Position numbers and translations under genes: made by a program. From Burkholderia sp. WSM2232 (lineage in GTDB: Bacteria > Pseudomonadota > Gammaproteobacteria > Burkholderiales > Burkholderiaceae), in NCBI RefSeq assembly GCF_000472545.1, contig NZ_AWZV01000003.1:6608-70607 (forward strand): DNA of 64,000 nucleotides, in the 5' to 3' direction. The stretch's first letter is position 1; every line of letters starts with the position of its first letter. Under the pieces are notes generated by a model, which saw only the letters and a list, made by a program, of their open reading frames with translations, searched no databases and had not been told where the DNA came from. Shown piece after piece: positions 16,847-25,086 of the stretch.

Positions 16847-17501
16847 GTCGCGGACCTGCGCGGCGGCGGTCGACAGCCAGTGACCGATGAACCTGGCCGA
16901 CAACAGACCACTAACCGGCCGGCAAGATGGCCGGTGCAGCCGCGGGCGGGATTTTGGCAACAGCCGGTGATGGACGGTGCCCGCGCGCGACGCTGCGAGC
17001 GGTCCCCTCCGATGCATGGCGGCGCTGCGCCTCTTATTGGGCTTTGGTTTTGACGGTCAGCCCGGTCACGCCTGACAAGCGGAGGGGGAAGCCGGAAGCC
17101 GTCTGTAGGAATCACGCACCTTTCGAAGTGTGCTGTGCATTGCGCGGCTTGCAAACTACGAACTTTCGTGGCGCGCCAGTGGCTCGACCTGGCATGGGGT
17201 CGTGTTTCCGTTCGCTTGAGCCGCGGCGAGCGTTGCGTGGCGGGTGGCCGAACTGGCCTGACCGGCCCGATGCGAACTGTATCTGTCGAACCCTTGCACG
17301 GCACGACAGAATGACCAGCCCACGGCCCGCCCCGGCCGCTTCCGGTTGACCGCGCCTCGCCGGGCGGTTTTTGCTGATCGCTGCTTGCTGACCGCTGCTT
17401 GCTTTGCGCTTCTTGCTTTGCGCTTCTTGCTTGCGGCTGCCTGCCGGCCGTTTTTTGTCGACCACCTCCTCCATCATTCACCGTCATACCGGATACCTGC
17501 A
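16847..17501. other. 655-bp region without a supported gene, containing a tandem repeat
   Basis: Open frames exist on both strands but none has a ribosome site together with recognisable protein sequence. The right part contains the 14-bp tandem repeat at 17371-17440, just before the DUF3830 gene. The base composition stays GC-rich, so this may be degraded coding DNA. Confidence 0.4.
17371..17440 (+). repeat. 14-bp tandem repeat, five units
   Basis: Five consecutive 14-bp units begin with TTGCT: TTGCTGATCGCTGC, TTGCTGACCGCTGC, TTGCTTTGCGCTTC (twice) and TTGCTTGCGGCTGC. Units 3 and 4 are identical, the others differ by a few bases. The unit length is not a multiple of three, which argues against coding use. 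It ends about 60 bases before the DUF3830 start codon, so copy number could change promoter or leader spacing. Confidence 0.8.
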
Positions 17502-17927
17502 ATGACCCGACTTCGAATCACCTGCTGCGGCCATGTCTTTATCGCCGAAACCAACCCGGACGCGCCGCAAACCGTGAACGCCTTCCTCAAGCTGCTGCCG
17601 TACCGCCAGAAGATCATTCACGTGCGCTGGAGCGGCGAGGGGTGCTGGGTGCCGCTTGGCGAGTTCAAACTGGAGAACGACGGCGTGGCGGTCGGCTTCG
17701 AAAACCACACGAGTCATCCGTCGGTCGGCGACATTCTGTTTTATCCGGGCGGCTACAGCGAAACGGAGATTCTGATCGCCTATGGCTCGTGCTGCTTCGC
17801 AAGCAAGATGGGACAACTCGCCGGCAATCACTTCCTGACTATCGTCGAAGGCAAGGAAAAGCTGCGTGAAGTGGGCGTCAAGGTGCTGTGGGAAGGCGCG
17901 CAAGACGTGTTGTTTGAAAAGATCTGA
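17502..17927 (+). CDS. DUF3830 family protein (cyclophilin-like fold)
   Basis: The 141-residue protein starts at ATG 17502. The text (FLKLLPYRQKIIHVRWSGEG, later GDILFYPGGYSETEILIAYG) matches the DUF3830 family, which is related to small cyclophilin-like barrel domains; biochemical role is not established. No signal peptide or membrane segment, so cytosolic. It stands alone, preceded by the tandem repeat region. DUF3830 genes elsewhere sit near amidohydrolase and pyrimidine/allantoin-type catabolic genes, but nothing of that kind is adjacent here. Confidence 0.8.
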   Translation: MTRLRITCCGHVFIAETNPDAPQTVNAFLKLLPYRQKIIHVRWSGEGCWVPLGEFKLENDGVAVGFENHTSHPSVGDILFYPGGYSETEILIAYGSCCFASKMGQLAGNHFLTIVEGKEKLREVGVKVLWEGAQDVLFEKI

Positions 17928-18297
17928 GCTCCCCGCGCATTTCGCCGCTCGGCGGCTCTCTAGTGGTGCGGGCCAGCATTGCCTTGCTCGCATTTCTTCA
18001 ACGCCGGTTCTCGGCCGCCTTCAGTATTCGACTAAAAGCTCTTAATCGTGCGCATGTCCGATTACGATGTTTGGCTGCTTTTCGTCTTATTCGCCCTATG
18101 CCATTTAGCTAATTCACGCTAAAAAATCGCTTTTCGGATTAATCGTATTCGCGAACTGCGGACGTGCCTGCACACTCGCCGCTTGAGCCCTGTTTGCCGG
18201 GCAGAAGCGGTGCGTCCTGAGTCCGACCTGTCCGTTAAATACTTAGGATGGCATAAGAAAAATCCCGGCAAGAGATCGTGGATAAAGAGTGGGAGGA
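17928..18297. other. AT-richer intergenic region upstream of the adhesin gene
   Basis: These 370 bases include a markedly AT-rich part (about 18020-18150 and 18230-18290), likely containing the adhesin promoter. A 22-codon open frame at 18054-18122 was seen but lacks a ribosome site. Nothing else was recognised. Confidence 0.45.
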
Positions 18298-21156
18298 ATG
18301 TTGAACAAGACTTATAAAGCGGTATGGAATGAAGCGAAGCGCGTGTATATAGCGGCATCGGAGGTAACGAGAAGCGGGGGCGCGAAATGCGCTTCGATAT
18401 GCCGGGCGCTTGCTGCTGCGTCGGCGGGCCTGTTCGGGGCGCTGGCGCTGGTGCAGCCGGCTGCCGCCCAGGACTGCACATCGGCAGGCTGTCCGGATAT
18501 CACCAATGAGCTGTTCTACGATAGCGGCGCGCACGACATTGTGACGCTCGGCAATCCGGGCACGCCGGTCAGGGTGACGAACGTCGCGGCGGGCGCATTG
18601 AACCCTTACAGCACCGACGCGGTAAACGGCGCGCAACTGCGCGCCACCAACGACGCGGTGTCGCAGAATGCCGCTAGCATCTCGGATCTCGCGGGCAACA
18701 TCGCAAGCGGCCAGATAGGGCTCGTTCAGCAGGACCCGGACACACGTGCTCTAACCGTCGGGCGGGGCACGGACGGCAACTCCGTCGACTTCACCGGAAC
18801 CGGCGGGCCGCGCGAACTGCTCGGCGTCGCGGCGGGGACGACTGCGCAGTCGGCGGTCAACGTTGCGCAGCTCAGGCAGGTCGTGTCGACACTCGGAGGC
18901 GGCGCGTCGGTGAGCGCGAACGGCTCGACCGTCGGTCCGAAGTACTACCTGCAATCGGGCACGCAAACTACGGTCGGCAGCGCATTGACCTCGCTCGACA
19001 CCGGCATCGCGGCGCTGAAGTCTCAGGTCGTGTCCGGCAGCATCGGGCTCGTGCGGCAGGATCCCGACAGCCGCGACATTCTGCTCGCAACGTCGTCACC
19101 GGGGATTCGCGTGAACGTTGCCGGACTGAACGGCAACCGCACGCTGACGGGCCTCGCACGCGGCGCGATCGGCGAGTCGAGCACCGATGCGGTCAACGGC
19201 GCCCAGCTTTACCGCAACGCCGCGACCGTGGCGGCGGCGCTCGGCGGCGGCTCCGCCGTGACTGCGGACGGCACGCCTAAAGCGCCGGCTTACACCATTG
19301 GCGGCAGCACCTATAACGACGTCGGGTCGGCGCTCGCCGCGGCCGTCAATACCAGCGTGGCAACCAGCACTGCGGCGAGTGCGGCCGCGAGCGCGTCGAC
19401 AATTGCAGCGGCCACGGCCAATTCGGTTCAATACGATTCGTCCACGCGGGATCTCTTGACGCTTGGCAACGCCGGCGCGCCGGTCCGAGTGACCAACGTG
19501 CGCGCCGCGAATCTCACGAGCGACAGCGTGGACGCAGTGAACGGCGGTCAGTTGTTCGCCACCAATCAGATCGTCGCGCAGAACAGCGACAGCATCGCGA
19601 ACCTGGACCGCCGCGTCACCAGCAGCGCGGCCGACATTGCGGACCTCGATCAGCGCACGAGTGTCAACACGACGAAGATCGCCGGCCTCGACACGCGCAC
19701 CACAGCGCTCGAGGGCAATCTGACGAACGTCGCGAAGCAGATCACGAACGGTGAGATCGGCCTCGTTCAGCAGGACATGACCTCGCGTGTGATCAGCATC
19801 GGGCAGGGCACGGACGGCGGGCGCGTCGATCTGGCCGGGACCGGCGGCGCGCGTCAATTGACCGGCGTCGCGGCAGGTGTGACGGACAGCGCCGCGATCA
19901 ATTTTGCGCAGTTCAGCCCGGTGGTGGCCGCGCTTGGCGGCGGTGCGCAGATCAACACCGACGGCACGGTCACCGGCCCGACATACCACGTGCAACGCGG
20001 CACGCAAAACAACGTCGGCGACGCGCTCGACTCGCTCGACAACGGGCTCACGACGTTGCAGCAGAACGTCGAGAAAGGCGGCATCGGCGTCGTTACGCAA
20101 GACCCGGCTTCACGCGTAATCAAGATTGGCGCGACCACAGACGGCCGCTCGGTCAACGTGGCGGGCACGCAGGGCAATCGCGTGGTCACGGGTGTCGGGC
20201 GCGGCTCGCTGAACGCAACCAGTACCGACGCGGTCAACGGCTCACAACTGTTCGCGCAGGCCGCGAGCACGGCGACGGCGCTTGGCGGCGGGTCGACGGT
20301 GAATGCGGACGGTTCGGTGAGCGCGCCCGCTTTTAAGGTGGGCGGGCAGGTGGTCAACAGCGTCGGCGATGCGCTAGGCAATCTGGACGGCCGCGTCACG
20401 CAGAACAGTAGCGACATTGCGGGTTTGCAGAGCACCGTTGGCCGTATCAACGGGACGGTGGTCAATGCGGTTCAGTACGACGGCTCCGCGCACGACAAGG
20501 TGACCCTCGGCGGCACCACTGCGAATGGGCCAGCGGTGCAACTGACCAATCTGAAGAACGGCGAAGTGTCGGCCACGAGCAGCGATGCGGTAACCGGCGC
20601 GCAACTGTGGCAGACCAACCAGCAGATCAGTAGCATCGACCAGACCGTGAAAAACTACGCGACCACCGGCAACGGCTATGTGGCCGCGAACAGTTCGGCT
20701 AGCGCGCCGCAGGCGAGCGGCAACGGTTCTCTCGCGCTTGGCGGTGGCGCGAAGGCGTCGGCAGCCAATAGTGTCGCGCTCGGCGAGGGCTCGGTGGCCG
20801 ATCAGCCGAATACGGTTTCCGTCGGCTCGAGCGGCAACGAGCGCCGCATTACGAACCTCGCCGCCGGGCGCGCGCCGGGCGACGCTGTCAACGTGCAGCA
20901 GTTCCAAAGCGGCATGGGCGATCTGGCGCGGCGCGCGTATGCCGGCGCGGCGTCGGCAATGGCCATGAACATGGTCCCGGAGGTCGATGCGACCAAGAAC
21001 CTCGCAATCGGCGTGGGCACGGCCGGCTACATGGGTTATCAGGCTGTGGCGGTGGGGCTGTCGGCGCGCGTCGCGCAAAACTTCAAGGTGAAGTTGAGCG
21101 CGGGCATCAGTTCGGTGACCACCGCGGTGGGCGCCGGTGCCGCATATCAGTGGTAG
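18298..21156 (+). CDS. Trimeric autotransporter adhesin (YadA-like) with ESPR signal
   Basis: This is a 952-residue surface adhesin (type Vc secretion). The N-terminus (NKTYKAVWNEAKRVYIAASE) is an extended signal peptide region, followed by a hydrophobic core and cleavage near AAAQD. The passenger holds six DAVNG/DAVT-type neck motifs plus degenerate ones, and four copies of a module opening with IG(L/V)V-x-QD (near 18712, 19012-19042, 19759, 20086). A collagen-like SLALG...SVALG head motif lies near the end. The last 65 residues (MVPEVDATKNLAIGVGTAGY ... AAYQW) form the YadA anchor barrel ending in an aromatic residue. GGGAGG at 18291-18296 touches ATG 18298; TTG 18301, giving MNKTYK, better fits both spacing and the ESPR consensus. 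It likely binds host or plant surfaces. Confidence 0.92.
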   Translation: MLNKTYKAVWNEAKRVYIAASEVTRSGGAKCASICRALAAASAGLFGALALVQPAAAQDCTSAGCPDITNELFYDSGAHDIVTLGNPGTPVRVTNVAAGALNPYSTDAVNGAQLRATNDAVSQNAASISDLAGNIASGQIGLVQQDPDTRALTVGRGTDGNSVDFTGTGGPRELLGVAAGTTAQSAVNVAQLRQVVSTLGGGASVSANGSTVGPKYYLQSGTQTTVGSALTSLDTGIAALKSQVVSGSIGLVRQDPDSRDILLATSSPGIRVNVAGLNGNRTLTGLARGAIGESSTDAVNGAQLYRNAATVAAALGGGSAVTADGTPKAPAYTIGGSTYNDVGSALAAAVNTSVATSTAASAAASASTIAAATANSVQYDSSTRDLLTLGNAGAPVRVTNVRAANLTSDSVDAVNGGQLFATNQIVAQNSDSIANLDRRVTSSAADIADLDQRTSVNTTKIAGLDTRTTALEGNLTNVAKQITNGEIGLVQQDMTSRVISIGQGTDGGRVDLAGTGGARQLTGVAAGVTDSAAINFAQFSPVVAALGGGAQINTDGTVTGPTYHVQRGTQNNVGDALDSLDNGLTTLQQNVEKGGIGVVTQDPASRVIKIGATTDGRSVNVAGTQGNRVVTGVGRGSLNATSTDAVNGSQLFAQAASTATALGGGSTVNADGSVSAPAFKVGGQVVNSVGDALGNLDGRVTQNSSDIAGLQSTVGRINGTVVNAVQYDGSAHDKVTLGGTTANGPAVQLTNLKNGEVSATSSDAVTGAQLWQTNQQISSIDQTVKNYATTGNGYVAANSSASAPQASGNGSLALGGGAKASAANSVALGEGSVADQPNTVSVGSSGNERRITNLAAGRAPGDAVNVQQFQSGMGDLARRAYAGAASAMAMNMVPEVDATKNLAIGVGTAGYMGYQAVAVGLSARVAQNFKVKLSAGISSVTTAVGAGAAYQW

Positions 21157-21195
21157 GGGAGCCGGCCGGCGGGAACTGCCGGCGGCGCAGGGAAG

Positions 21196-21220
21196 GCGCC
21201 CCGCCGTGAAGGCGGGGCGC
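21196..21220. terminator. Strong hairpin between adhesin and MFS small-subunit genes
   Basis: A perfect 10-bp stem (GCGCCCCGCC / GGCGGGGCGC) with loop GTGAA lies between convergent genes. There is no T tract on either side, so it may act as an RNA 3'-end stabiliser or a weak terminator for both. Confidence 0.6.
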
Positions 21221-21226
21221 ACTGGC

Positions 21227-21355
21227 TTACTGGAACAGCTTCATCGCTTGCGAGAGCGTGTTGTAGACACCCCACGCCAACGGAACCATCACATACAGCC
21301 AGAAGACGGCGATCATGACCTTGTTGGTCGGGTGCACGGGTTCAACGGTCGACAT
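21227..21355 (-). CDS. MFS transporter small subunit (42-residue membrane peptide)
   Basis: The reverse strand encodes 42 residues (MSTVEPVHPTNKVMIAVFWL, then YVMVPLAWGVYNTL...). ATG is at 21353-21355, only 10 bases after the stop of the MFS gene on the same strand, with GGAGAT upstream. One hydrophobic helix spans residues 13-31. I recognise the sequence as the small membrane peptide that accompanies OFA-type MFS carriers in proteobacteria. It probably associates with, or stabilises, the carrier encoded immediately upstream. The frame is shorter than most ORF length cutoffs. Confidence 0.8.
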   Translation of the reverse strand: MSTVEPVHPTNKVMIAVFWLYVMVPLAWGVYNTLSQAMKLFQ

Positions 21356-21365
21356 GCGAATCTCC

Positions 21366-22769
21366 TTATGCGCCTTTGGCGACTTGTGCGTCGGTCATGT
21401 GATGCTTGTCGTCCACACGCTTGACCAACAGATTGCAGATGAAGCCGACCACCAGCAGCACGGCCATGATGTGAACCGTCATCGTGTAGGCGTCGGCTTT
21501 CGCGACGCCGTGCGCGACTTCGTATGCGCGGATGTAGTTGACCAGCACGGGGCCGGCCACGCCGGCTGCGGCCCACGCGGTCAGCAGGCGTCCGTGAATG
21601 CCGCCCACGAACGCTGTGCCGAACATGTCCGCGAGATACGCCGGCACGGTCGAAAAGCCGCCGCCGTACATGGTCAGAATCACGCAGTACGACAGCACGA
21701 ACAGCGCCATATGGCCGGATGCGGCAAAGCTCGGCACGAGGAAATACAGCACCGCGCCCAGCGCGAAAAAGATGAAGTAGGTGTTCTTGCGGCCAATCCA
21801 GTCCGAAGCCGACGCCCACACGAAGCGGCCGCCCATGTTGAACAGCGAGAGCAGGCCGACGAAGCCGGCAGCGGCGGCGGCCGTCACGGTGCCCTTGAAA
21901 CTCTCCTGAATCATCACCGACGCCTGGCCGAGAATGCCGATGCCGGCGGTCACGTTCAGGAACAGCACCAGCCAGATCAGATAGAACTGCGGCGTCTTCA
22001 GCGCCTCGTCGATGTGCACGTGGTTGCGCGTGATCATCTTCTGCGTCGACGTGGCAGGCGGGGTCCAGCCTGCCGGTTTCCAGTCGGCTGGCGGCACGCG
22101 AATGGCCAGCGCGCCGATCGACATGGAGATGAAATAGACAACGCCGAGCACGATGAAGGTTTCAGCCACGCCAATACTGGTGGCGCTCTTGAAGTGATTC
22201 ATCAGCGCGACGGAGAGCGGCGCCGCGATCATCGCGCCGCCGCCAAAGCCCATGATCGCCATGCCGGTCGCCATGCCGCGGCGGTCGGGGAACCAGCGGA
22301 TCAGCGTCGAGACAGGCGACACATAGCCGAGGCCGAGCCCGATGCCGCCAATCACGCCGTAGCCGAGATACAGCAGGACAATCTGGTGCAGGTACACGCC
22401 CAGTGCGGAAATCAGAAAGCCGCCGCCGAAACAGCAGGCTGCGGTGAACATGGTGCGGCGCGGGCCGACGTGCTCCAGCCACTTGCCGGCGAAGGCCGCC
22501 GACAAACCGAGAAACACGATGGCCAGCGAAAAGATCCAGCCGAGCGACGTGAGCGACCAGTCGTCAGCCGCCGATTGCGTGATGCCGATGACCTTGGTCA
22601 ACGGGCCGTTGAACACGGAGAACGCATACGCCTGGCCGATACAGAGATGAACGGCGAGTGCTGCGGGCGGAACCATCCAACGGGAAAACCCCGGTTTCGC
22701 AATGGTGGCTTCTTTGGAAAAGAATGGTGCGGAGCCTCGATTGTGCTGTGGCTCGGTAATACTGCTCAT
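21366..22769 (-). CDS. MFS transporter, oxalate/formate antiporter (OFA) family
   Basis: This encodes 467 residues from ATG 22769 (MSSITEPQHN), preceded by GGGAGA. Twelve hydrophobic helices, the MFS motif WFPDRRGMATGMAIMGFGGG between helices 4 and 5 and AVHLCIGQAYAFSVFNGPL in helix 1 are typical of the OFA family, whose founding member exchanges oxalate for formate. Relatives also carry other small carboxylates. A 42-residue partner gene follows at once. It lies at the edge of a cluster with formyl-CoA transferase and a second OFA carrier, so an organic-acid uptake role fits. The exact substrate is not decided by sequence. Confidence 0.85.
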   Translation of the reverse strand: MSSITEPQHNRGSAPFFSKEATIAKPGFSRWMVPPAALAVHLCIGQAYAFSVFNGPLTKVIGITQSAADDWSLTSLGWIFSLAIVFLGLSAAFAGKWLEHVGPRRTMFTAACCFGGGFLISALGVYLHQIVLLYLGYGVIGGIGLGLGYVSPVSTLIRWFPDRRGMATGMAIMGFGGGAMIAAPLSVALMNHFKSATSIGVAETFIVLGVVYFISMSIGALAIRVPPADWKPAGWTPPATSTQKMITRNHVHIDEALKTPQFYLIWLVLFLNVTAGIGILGQASVMIQESFKGTVTAAAAAGFVGLLSLFNMGGRFVWASASDWIGRKNTYFIFFALGAVLYFLVPSFAASGHMALFVLSYCVILTMYGGGFSTVPAYLADMFGTAFVGGIHGRLLTAWAAAGVAGPVLVNYIRAYEVAHGVAKADAYTMTVHIMAVLLVVGFICNLLVKRVDDKHHMTDAQVAKGA

Positions 22770-23160
22770 GGTCGGTCTCCCGGGAAGCGAAGTCTTTGTT
22801 ATCGGCGCATCAGACCGAATGCTTGAGTCTTTTCGGCGTGAAAATTGCAGAACGATGCCGCGTTCATATATGCGGCTGGGCTTCATATGAACGCGCGCAA
22901 ATTCTGTGGGGAACTTGCTTGTGCGAACGATAGGGCGGTGAGCCTAGGTTGGCAATATGAGATAGCAATGCATAAGGCATTGCCCGAGGGAATGCGACGC
23001 GGATCTGTCGGATGGCGTCCACAAATCCCAAATGGCGGGTAGGGCGAGGCATGAAACGTCCGTTACGCGCGCGCGGTGTCTCTCGCTGAGCCGAGCGCAA
23101 AAGCAGAAAGTCCGGCGGTGGCAGCATCGCCACGCCGGCCTTTCCTGGCTGCGCATTCCG
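22770..23160. other. Intergenic region upstream of the OFA carrier, with an inverted repeat
   Basis: Between two minus-strand genes. GTTCATAT (22862-22869) and ATATGAAC (22885-22892) form an 8-bp inverted repeat with a 15-bp spacer about 95-125 bases upstream of the carrier start, a possible operator. No gene was recognised. The right end holds the terminator of the MHS carrier gene. Confidence 0.45.
23107..23143 (-). terminator. Probable terminator of the MHS carrier gene
   Basis: On the minus strand GGCCGGCGTGGC pairs with GCCACCGCCGG with one bulged base, flanked by A on the 5' side and CTTTCTGCTTTT on the 3' side. It begins about 18 bases after the stop of the gene at 23161-24477. Confidence 0.6.
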
Positions 23161-24477
23161 TCAGACCGTGCGCCCCGTCTTCATTTTCGCGGCGACCAGC
23201 ACCGAGATCAGACAGCCGACCGCGAGATAGCCCGCCACCGGGTGCCATGAACCTCCAGCAAAACTGACCAGCGCGACCGCAATGAACGGCGTGAATCCGC
23301 CCCCCACCACGCTCGCCACCTGATAACCGACGCCCGCGCCGCTGTAGCGATATTCGGTGCCGAAAAGTTCGGTGAACATCGGCTGCTGCACGCTCACCAC
23401 CATGTCGTGGGCGATGTTCGCGAGCATCACCGCGAAGACCACGATCCACACCGTCGAACGAGCTTCGAGGGCCAGGAAAAACGGCACCGCGCTGAACATG
23501 CCGACCAGTGCGCCGACGATGTACACGCGGCGGCGGCCAAAGCGGTCGGCGAGCATCGCGAAGAGGGGAATCGTCACGCAGCTCACGGCGCCGACCAGCA
23601 GACCGATGCTCAGGAAGAACTCGCGCGGCATATGCAGATTCGCCGTCGAATAGTTGAGCGCAAAGGCGGTCACGATATACATCGTGAACAGTTCCGCAAG
23701 GCGCAGCGCGATGATGAGCAGGAACGCTTTCGGGTGGCGCAGCAGGGCTTCCACGATCGGCAGCCGAACGCGGCGTTCGCCGTGCGCGCCGACCTTTTCC
23801 ACGAACTCCTGCGACTCTTCCATACTCGAGCGGATCCACATGGCAATCAGCACCAGCACCACGCTGAAGAGGAACGGCAGGCGCCAGCCCCAGCTCATGA
23901 ACGACGCGTTGTCCATCGAGCGGCTGATCAACGCGACGAGCCCGGTTGCCAGCACGAGGCCGACACCGTAGCCGACCTGCACGCCGCTGCTGTAGAACGC
24001 CTTTTTCTTTTCCGGTGCGCTTTCTACCGCCATCAGCGCCGCGCCGCCCCATTCGCCGCCGACCGCGAAGCCCTGAATCGCGCGCAGCGTGACGAGCAAC
24101 ACGGGCGCGAGCCAGCCGATGGTCGCGAACGACGGCAACAGGCCGATAGCGGCGGTGGACAGGCCCATCATCATCACCGTTAGCACCAGCATGCGTTTGC
24201 GCCCGAGCCGGTCGCCGAAATGGCCGAACACGAAGCCGCCCAGCGGCCTGAACAGGAAGCCGACGCCGAACGTCGCAAAGGCCGCGAGCGTGCCCATGGC
24301 GGGGCTCACTTTCGGGAAAAACTCTGAATTGAAGACCAGTGCCGCGACAATGCCGTACAGCAAAAAGTCGTACCAGTCGACAACTGCGCCGACGAAACTG
24401 CCCAGCGCCGCCTTGCGAGCGCGGCTGCGTGCCGTGCGAGGGTCGATGGCTGCGGCCGGCGAAACGGTAGTGCTCAT
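23161..24477 (-). CDS. MFS transporter, metabolite:H+ symporter (MHS) family
   Basis: This encodes 438 residues, with ATG 24477 and AAGGAGACA upstream. Twelve helices and MHS signatures are visible: GSFVGAVVDWYDFLLYGIVA at the first helix, then RPLGGFVFGHFGDRLGRKRM and FAVGGEWGGAALMAVESAP. MHS members (KgtP, ShiA, ProP, citrate and dicarboxylate carriers) import organic acids or osmolytes with protons. The gene is divergent from the GntR regulator, with an operator-like 16-mer in the shared region, so it may belong to the same regulon as the lyase/CoA-transferase operon. Substrate unknown. Confidence 0.85.
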   Translation of the reverse strand: MSTTVSPAAAIDPRTARSRARKAALGSFVGAVVDWYDFLLYGIVAALVFNSEFFPKVSPAMGTLAAFATFGVGFLFRPLGGFVFGHFGDRLGRKRMLVLTVMMMGLSTAAIGLLPSFATIGWLAPVLLVTLRAIQGFAVGGEWGGAALMAVESAPEKKKAFYSSGVQVGYGVGLVLATGLVALISRSMDNASFMSWGWRLPFLFSVVLVLIAMWIRSSMEESQEFVEKVGAHGERRVRLPIVEALLRHPKAFLLIIALRLAELFTMYIVTAFALNYSTANLHMPREFFLSIGLLVGAVSCVTIPLFAMLADRFGRRRVYIVGALVGMFSAVPFFLALEARSTVWIVVFAVMLANIAHDMVVSVQQPMFTELFGTEYRYSGAGVGYQVASVVGGGFTPFIAVALVSFAGGSWHPVAGYLAVGCLISVLVAAKMKTGRTV

Positions 24478-24867
24478 GACGGGTGTCTCCTTGGAATTCT
24501 GGGAACGCTGTGTGTGGTTAGCCGCGTGAGCCTTGGCCCGACGCGCGTGCGTCTGGCGAATGGGGGCATGGCTAACAATCGCAGGATGTGCGGAAGGTTA
24601 ATGGTGTGGGCGTCATCCCACAATTAGCACAGAGGGTCGGCTGCGCGATATGCGAACGCTTTTGCGCGCATTCCGCGCGTTTCTAGCGTTTACACCGAGC
24701 GCGATGCAAGTCGACTTGAGGGACACGCGCGATGACGCGGCGCATGCTACCGTAAGGATATGATCGGAAAACAACAGTGACTGATATACTACATACCGAA
24801 TATTGATTTTTGCGGCGATGCAGCATATGATTGAGTCATTCGTTCACTCAATCGTTTGGAGCTACAA
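24478..24867. other. Divergent control region between MHS carrier and GntR genes
   Basis: 390 bases with AT-rich DNA at 24760-24850 and the operator-like site at 24782-24797. Promoters for both directions are expected here. No further gene was seen apart from the short frame that starts at 24868. Confidence 0.5.
24782..24797 (-). promoter_or_regulatory. Operator-like site 1 (variant copy), upstream of the GntR gene
   Basis: TGATATACTACATACC differs at two adjacent positions from the 16-mer TGATATATCACATACC found at 26095-26110 and, on the other strand, at 25932-25947. Its location ahead of the GntR gene suggests autoregulation or control of the divergent MHS carrier. Confidence 0.55.
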
Positions 24868-25086
24868 ATGGAATTTGTTCCTCTCTCGCTGCTGGCCGTT
24901 GCTGTTGTTGGCCTGGGTAGTGCCGCCACGGTTTTCCTGGCTCGCTCGATTCCGCAGTCTGTCGCGCAACTTGCAGCGCAACATGGCCGCTTTGTCGGAC
25001 TTGACCAGCAGCGCGGGGCCGCGGTGGCGCCTTATCGTATGCATGTTCAATCTGAGGCGATGAATGTCGTCGGAACTTCAAACTGA
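24868..25086 (+). CDS. Possible small membrane protein overlapping the GntR start
   Basis: 72 codons from ATG 24868 with GGAG six bases upstream. The first 27 residues (MEFVPLSLLAVAVVGLGSAA ...) form one hydrophobic helix; the rest is hydrophilic and unremarkable. The frame ends 23 bases inside the GntR gene, so it could couple translation of the regulator. No homology was recognised, and it could be a leader ORF or chance. I rate it as about even. Confidence 0.4.
   Translation: MEFVPLSLLAVAVVGLGSAATVFLARSIPQSVAQLAAQHGRFVGLDQQRGAAVAPYRMHVQSEAMNVVGTSN

Noticed and set aside
17371..17440. Possible CRISPR array.
   Set aside because: Units are 14 bp, contiguous without spacers, and no cas gene is near. 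It is a plain tandem repeat.
16828..17502. A minus-strand open frame of 224 codons in the region with the 14-bp repeats.
   Set aside because: The translation is low-complexity (Gln, Ser, Arg, Gly) produced by the repeats, with no ribosome site or family.
18054..18122. 22-codon hydrophobic frame (MSDYDVWLLFVLFALCHLAN ...) before the adhesin.
   Set aside because: No ribosome site and no support beyond composition.
21315..22826. A 503-codon plus-strand open frame opposite the OFA carrier gene.
   Set aside because: Rich in His, Arg, Ala and Gln with no domain; the minus strand encodes a full MFS protein and its small partner.
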